From positions 1 to 9,575 of the forward strand of contig DJWR01000018.1 in NCBI GenBank assembly GCA_002441055.1: DNA of 9,575 nt, in the 5' to 3' direction. Position 1 is the stretch's first letter. Each line of letters opens with the position of its first letter. Source of the stretch: Caulobacteraceae bacterium UBA6225 (lineage in GTDB: Bacteria; Pseudomonadota; Alphaproteobacteria; Caulobacterales; Caulobacteraceae). Of this stretch, positions 6,500 through 9,575 are shown piece by piece. The translations under genes and the position numbers were made by a program. The notes beneath the pieces were generated by a model. It saw only the letters and a list, made by a program, of their open reading frames with translations. It was not told where the DNA came from and made no database searches.

Positions 6500-7282
6500 T
6501 CATGAGGCGGTCGTCGCGGCCTTCACCCGCGCGACCACGGCGAGATCGACGCGCGCCGCCCCGGCCGCGAGCAGGGCGCGCGCGCAGCCCTGGGCGGTGG
6601 CGCCTGTGGTCAGAACGTCGTCCACCAGCAGGATGTTGCGCCCGGCCACCTGTCGGGCCCGCTGCGGCGGCACGTCGAAGGCCCCGGCCACATTGCGCTG
6701 GCGGCCCGAGCCGGACTTTCCCCCCTGGCTCTCGGTGGCCCGGCGGCGCACCAGGGCGTCGGGCAGGTAGGTCCTGTCCCTCAAGCGGGCCAGCCCCCGG
6801 GCGATCTCGGCGGCCTGGTTGAACCGCCGGCTGAACAGGCGGCTGCGGTGCAGGGGCACCGGCGCGATGGCGTCGACCTCCTCCACCAGCTGGTCGGCGG
6901 CCCGGGAAATCCAGCGGGCGAACAGCGGCGCCAGGTCCTGGCGGTCGGCGTGTTTGAACTGCAGGATCGGATCGCGGGAGGTCTCGTCGTAGAGACAGGC
7001 CGCCCTGGCCCGGGAAAAGGCCCGCGGGCGGGCCTCACAGGCGACGCACCGCGCGCCGGGGCCAAGGGCGTATTCAAAAGGCGCGCCACAACCGTCACAG
7101 ACCGGCCCGTCGATGAAGGTGATCTTCATCCAAGCCTCAGTCGACAGGCCCGGCGACAGGGGTCTCGGCCCGGTGTCCAGGACCAGCGGCGGAAAAACCA
7201 GGTCGAGCAGGCCACGCCCGGCCGATTTCAGCCGCAGCCCTGGTTTCCAGACGAGGCCCGACAGGCCATCTTGCAGGCTCAT
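6500..7282 (-). CDS. comF: ComF family phosphoribosyltransferase-like protein
   Basis: A 260-aa ComF-family protein. ComF is linked to DNA uptake in competent bacteria, but homologues are widespread in non-competent ones and their biochemical role is poorly defined. The four-cysteine zinc ribbon is visible: Cys62/Cys65 (CDGC) and Cys79/Cys82 (CVAC). FKHADR (109-114) and RRFNQA (152-157) are ComF landmarks. The type-I phosphoribosyltransferase PRPP motif is ILLVDDVLTTGAT (217-229). The frame is open upstream to an ATG at 7348, giving 22 more residues rich in arginine. The ATG at 7280-7282 is preferred because GGAG and AGG lie just before it (7284-7294) and the extension looks non-coding. It heads the grxC-nit-DUF1178 cluster and is divergent from the next gene. 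Confidence 0.93.
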   Translation of the reverse strand: MSLQDGLSGLVWKPGLRLKSAGRGLLDLVFPPLVLDTGPRPLSPGLSTEAWMKITFIDGPVCDGCGAPFEYALGPGARCVACEARPRAFSRARAACLYDETSRDPILQFKHADRQDLAPLFARWISRAADQLVEEVDAIAPVPLHRSRLFSRRFNQAAEIARGLARLRDRTYLPDALVRRRATESQGGKSGSGRQRNVAGAFDVPPQRARQVAGRNILLVDDVLTTGATAQGCARALLAAGAARVDLAVVARVKAATTAS

Positions 7283-8210
7283 GTCACCTGCTCCCCCCAG
7301 ACTCTTCGACCGCGCCCTGGTGCGCCGGCGCCTGACCCGCGCGGCCAAGGGCTTTCACCAGGCCGATTTCCTCCACCGCCGCGCCGCCCAGGACGCGGTG
7401 GAACGGCTGGAGGCGATCATGCGCGACTTCCCGACGGCCGTCGATCTTTCGGCGCGCCGGGGCGCCTTCGCCGAGGCCCTGGCGCAAAGCGACGCGCGTC
7501 CGCGCATCGGCGCGGTGATCGAGGCGGACTATTCCGCCGCCATGCTGGCCGGCCGCCCCGGCCCCCGGGTCGCCGTCGACGAGGAGGGCCTGCCCTTTGC
7601 GCCCGCCAGCCTCGACCTGGTGGTCTCGACGCTCAGCCTGCACTGGACCAATGACGTGGTCGGCGCGCTCATCCAGATCCGGCGCGCGCTACGGCCCGAC
7701 GGCCTGTTCATCGGCGCCTTCCTGGGGGGCTCGACCCTGTTTGAGCTTCGCCGCTCGCTGATCGACGCCGAGGCCGAGCTGACCGGTGGGGCCGGCAGCC
7801 GCATCTCCCCCTTCGCCGACGCCTCGGACGCCGCTGGCCTGTTGCAGCGGGCCGGCTTCGCCCTGCCGGTGGCCGATGTGGACCGCGTGACCGTGCGCTA
7901 CGCCCATCCGCTCAAGCTGATGGCCGACCTGCGCCAGATGGGGGAGACCAATGCGCTCGCCGATCGCCACCCCCGGGCCCTGACCCGGCAGGTCCTGGCC
8001 CGGACCTTCGAGCTCTATCAAGAGCGATTCGGCGAGGCCGACGGCCGCATCCCGGCCACCTTCGAAATCCTCACGCTGACCGGCTGGGCGCCGCACGCCA
8101 GCCAGCAACAGCCCCTGAAGCCCGGCTCGGCCAAGATGCGCCTGGCCGAGGCGCTGGGGGTCGAGGAGAACCCGCTGCCGCGGGAGGAGGACTCAGAACC
8201 AGGCAGCTAG
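7281..8210 (+). CDS. NDUFAF5-like class I methyltransferase-fold protein
   Basis: A 309-aa protein resembling human NDUFAF5 along much of its length. Shared phrases include LPFA...LDLVVSTLSLHWTND (105-125), ALRPDGLFIGAFLGG (136-150), SRISPFAD (173-180), LLQRAGF (187-193) and the tail GRIPATFEI..TGWAPHASQ. NDUFAF5 modifies an arginine of the complex I subunit NDUFS7/PSST by hydroxylation and aids complex I assembly; bacterial relatives are often labelled BioC-like. The SAM motif I is degenerate: DLSARRG (55-61), where DLGCGRG is expected. ATG 7281 is chosen because MSPAPPRLFDRALVRRRL is a natural family start; the frame is open upstream to 7113, inside comF. Only a weak AGG (7275-7277) precedes it. 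Confidence 0.88.
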   Translation: MSPAPPRLFDRALVRRRLTRAAKGFHQADFLHRRAAQDAVERLEAIMRDFPTAVDLSARRGAFAEALAQSDARPRIGAVIEADYSAAMLAGRPGPRVAVDEEGLPFAPASLDLVVSTLSLHWTNDVVGALIQIRRALRPDGLFIGAFLGGSTLFELRRSLIDAEAELTGGAGSRISPFADASDAAGLLQRAGFALPVADVDRVTVRYAHPLKLMADLRQMGETNALADRHPRALTRQVLARTFELYQERFGEADGRIPATFEILTLTGWAPHASQQQPLKPGSAKMRLAEALGVEENPLPREEDSEPGS

Positions 8211-8249
8211 GCCCCTCCACCATTTCGACTGGCGTGCGATCAGGCGAGC

Positions 8250-8282
8250 CGATAATCGTCAGACGCGATCTGGGGGGACGTG
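8250..8282 (+). promoter_or_regulatory. Possible -10 element and ribosome binding site of the acyltransferase gene
   Basis: GATAAT at 8251-8256 matches five of six positions of a sigma-70 -10 box and sits 27 bases before the start codon. No good -35 is found at 16-18 bases; TCGACT at 8225-8230 is 20 bases away. The run GGGGGG at 8272-8277 is the likely ribosome binding site. Its spacing of 5 bases favours ATG 8283 over GTG 8280, which would be only 2 bases away. The promoter part is weak; the ribosome-binding part is reasonable. Confidence 0.3.
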
Positions 8283-9422
8283 ATGACGGCGGATACATGG
8301 GCTGAGCGACATCCAGCGTCGCGACCACATCTGGGCGGCATCGAATCTCTGAGGGCCTACGCCGCCCTGGCGATAGTTGTCTTCCACGTCATCCACCTGC
8401 AGGGCTTCGATCCGCCCGAGAGCCTGATGTTCCTGAAGTGGCATCTGGGGCGTGGCGTGCCGCTGTTCTTCGCCGTCAGCGCCTTTGGCCTGGCTTACGG
8501 CTATGAGGGGCGGCTTGGGGCCGGGAGCGCCCAGAGAGACTTTTACATCCGGCGCCTGTTCCGGATCGCGCCCCTCTACTACGCGGCTATGGCGTTCCAG
8601 ATCGCCGTGAACTTCCCACCACCCTGGACCGGCGACCAGTTGCGTCTGGTCGTGCTCAGCGTCCTGTTCCTGTTCAATCTCTCTCCTCCCGACGTGGAAG
8701 GTGTGGTGCTGGCCTCCTGGTCCATCGGCGTGGAGATGCTGTTCTATCTCGCCCTGCCCGTGGTGTTCCTGGTGGTCCGCGACATCCGCAGCGCTCTGGC
8801 TTTTGTGTTCGCCAGCTTTATCGGCGCCACCCTCTACATGGGCGTCCTCAGCGGATTTCCGTCCATCCCGGCGGCGTTCATCCAGCACGGGATCATCTTC
8901 AACCTGCCCTATTTCGCCTTTGGTCTGCTGGCCTATTTCCTCTGGAAGGAAGCCAGCGCCGTAAGGTGGCGCACCTGCCTCGCCCTGGCGGTCGTCAGCA
9001 TGGTGGTGCTGGTCCTCGTGCCCAATGTCTGGCCAAGCCAGATCGCCAACCCTTATGGCAATGGCGCCTACCAGTCGTTGTGGGGCCTGCCGTTCGGCGC
9101 GCTTTGCCTTGCGCTCGCCTGGCGGGACTGGCCGCCCTTGTCTTGGTCTGCGACCTACTTCCTGGGGCGGATCAGCTTCAGCCTTTATCTGGCGCACCCG
9201 CACGTCATCGACTGGCTGTCACGGCTGGGGATCTATGATCGGATCCGCGGGCTTCCGGGTGGCGTCGGCGTCACCTTCACCCTCGCCAACCTGGTCACCA
9301 TCGGCGTGCTGATTCCGCTGGCCTGGGCGCTTTACCGGATCGTCGAGGCGCCCGGCATGTCCTACGGCAAACAGATCGTCGCAAGACTAAGACGCGCCGC
9401 GCCGGACGGCTCACCGGCCTAG
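8283..9422 (+). CDS. Acyltransferase family 3 integral membrane protein
   Basis: A 379-aa inner-membrane protein of acyltransferase family 3 (OafA/NodX/ExoZ-like), which usually moves acetyl or other acyl groups onto surface glycans, lipids or peptides. Landmarks: IESLRAYAALAIVVFHV (20-36) with the conserved His35, GRGVPLFFAVSAFGLAY (57-72), FYIRRLFRIAPLYY (87-100), SWSIGVEMLFYLALP (145-159), LGRISFSLYLAHPHVI (294-309) and VEAPG (354-358). About ten hydrophobic segments are visible. There is no SGNH domain at the C-terminus, so it is a stand-alone transferase. Substrate is unknown, and no glycan genes lie nearby in the window. It may start at GTG 8280, one codon earlier. Its stop overlaps that of the convergent pilin gene by 4 bp. 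Confidence 0.93.
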   Translation: MTADTWAERHPASRPHLGGIESLRAYAALAIVVFHVIHLQGFDPPESLMFLKWHLGRGVPLFFAVSAFGLAYGYEGRLGAGSAQRDFYIRRLFRIAPLYYAAMAFQIAVNFPPPWTGDQLRLVVLSVLFLFNLSPPDVEGVVLASWSIGVEMLFYLALPVVFLVVRDIRSALAFVFASFIGATLYMGVLSGFPSIPAAFIQHGIIFNLPYFAFGLLAYFLWKEASAVRWRTCLALAVVSMVVLVLVPNVWPSQIANPYGNGAYQSLWGLPFGALCLALAWRDWPPLSWSATYFLGRISFSLYLAHPHVIDWLSRLGIYDRIRGLPGGVGVTFTLANLVTIGVLIPLAWALYRIVEAPGMSYGKQIVARLRRAAPDGSPA

Positions 9423-9575
9423 CCCAGGGCGTCGGCGACGCTGATCAGCAGTTCGTAGATCTGGGCGCGCAGGGCGCCGGCGGCGGTGATGATCACCAGG
9501 CCGAGCAGGGAGGCCAGCAGGGCGTATTCGATGGCCGTGGCGCCTGACGCATTGCGGGTGAACCGCCTCAGACCA
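9419..9575 (-). CDS. Flp/Fap-type (type IVb) pilin, 5' end outside window
   Basis: Reading the complement of the right end gives 51 codons ending at TAG (9419-9421): GLRRFTRNASGATAIEYALL and onward to ISVADALG. Basic residues followed by G-ATAI-E-Y is the prepilin cleavage signature of Flp pilins: the peptidase cuts after Gly, leaving a mature chain with Glu5 and Tyr6. A hydrophobic helix (ALLASLLGLVIITAAGAL) follows, as in small Tad-system pilins. The start codon lies beyond base 9575; perhaps 5-15 residues are missing. It may be a tad/cpa locus pilin or an orphan Flp gene; neighbours outside the window would tell. Its last four bases overlap the end of the acyltransferase gene. Confidence 0.88.
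   Translation of the reverse strand, partial: GLRRFTRNASGATAIEYALLASLLGLVIITAAGALRAQIYELLISVADALG

Noticed and set aside
8259..9203. 314-codon open frame on the minus strand across the acyltransferase gene
   Set aside because: Very hydrophilic His/Gln/Asp-rich product, the expected complement of a hydrophobic membrane-protein gene.

Overview
The window is high-GC DNA with strongly GC-biased third codon positions. Its gene set (ClpB, a FadL-type porin, a comF-grxC-nitrilase-DUF1178 cluster, an NDUFAF5-like methyltransferase and a Flp-type pilin) points to an alphaproteobacterium, most likely of the Caulobacterales (Caulobacter or Phenylobacterium type). That placement rests on family resemblance and gene order from memory, not on a search.

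Layout, left to right. Positions 1-282 (+) hold the C-terminal end of a secreted or surface protein with a carboxypeptidase-regulatory-like fold. A stem-loop separates it from a 126-aa predicted membrane protein (361-741, +). That gene converges on clpB (804-3386, -), with a second stem-loop between them that could terminate from both sides. The 217-bp gap 3387-3603 separates clpB from a divergent FadL-family outer-membrane transporter (3604-4884, +). This gap holds a candidate heat-shock promoter for clpB with a perfect inverted repeat in its spacer, and a possible structure that would hide the porin gene's ribosome binding site.

From 7282 down to 4908 on the minus strand runs a compact cluster: comF, grxC, a Nit-family amidase and a DUF1178 zinc-ribbon protein. 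The last two are joined by an ATGA overlap. Grx and Nit both relate to glutathione chemistry (dithiol/glutathione exchange and probable repair of deaminated glutathione). comF starts head to head with an NDUFAF5-like methyltransferase-fold protein (7281-8210, +), and the two start codons share the palindrome CATG. An acyltransferase-3 membrane protein follows (8283-9422, +). Its stop codon overlaps, through the palindrome CTAG, the stop of a convergent Flp-type pilin gene that runs off the right edge.

Most of the window is conserved chromosomal housekeeping and envelope genes. I see no insertion sequence, CRISPR array, tRNA, rRNA, phage module or toxin/defence system, and no convincing undescribed multi-gene system. 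The points most worth a second look are the clpB/fadL intergenic region, the degenerate SAM-binding motif of the NDUFAF5-like protein, and the shared start and stop codons.
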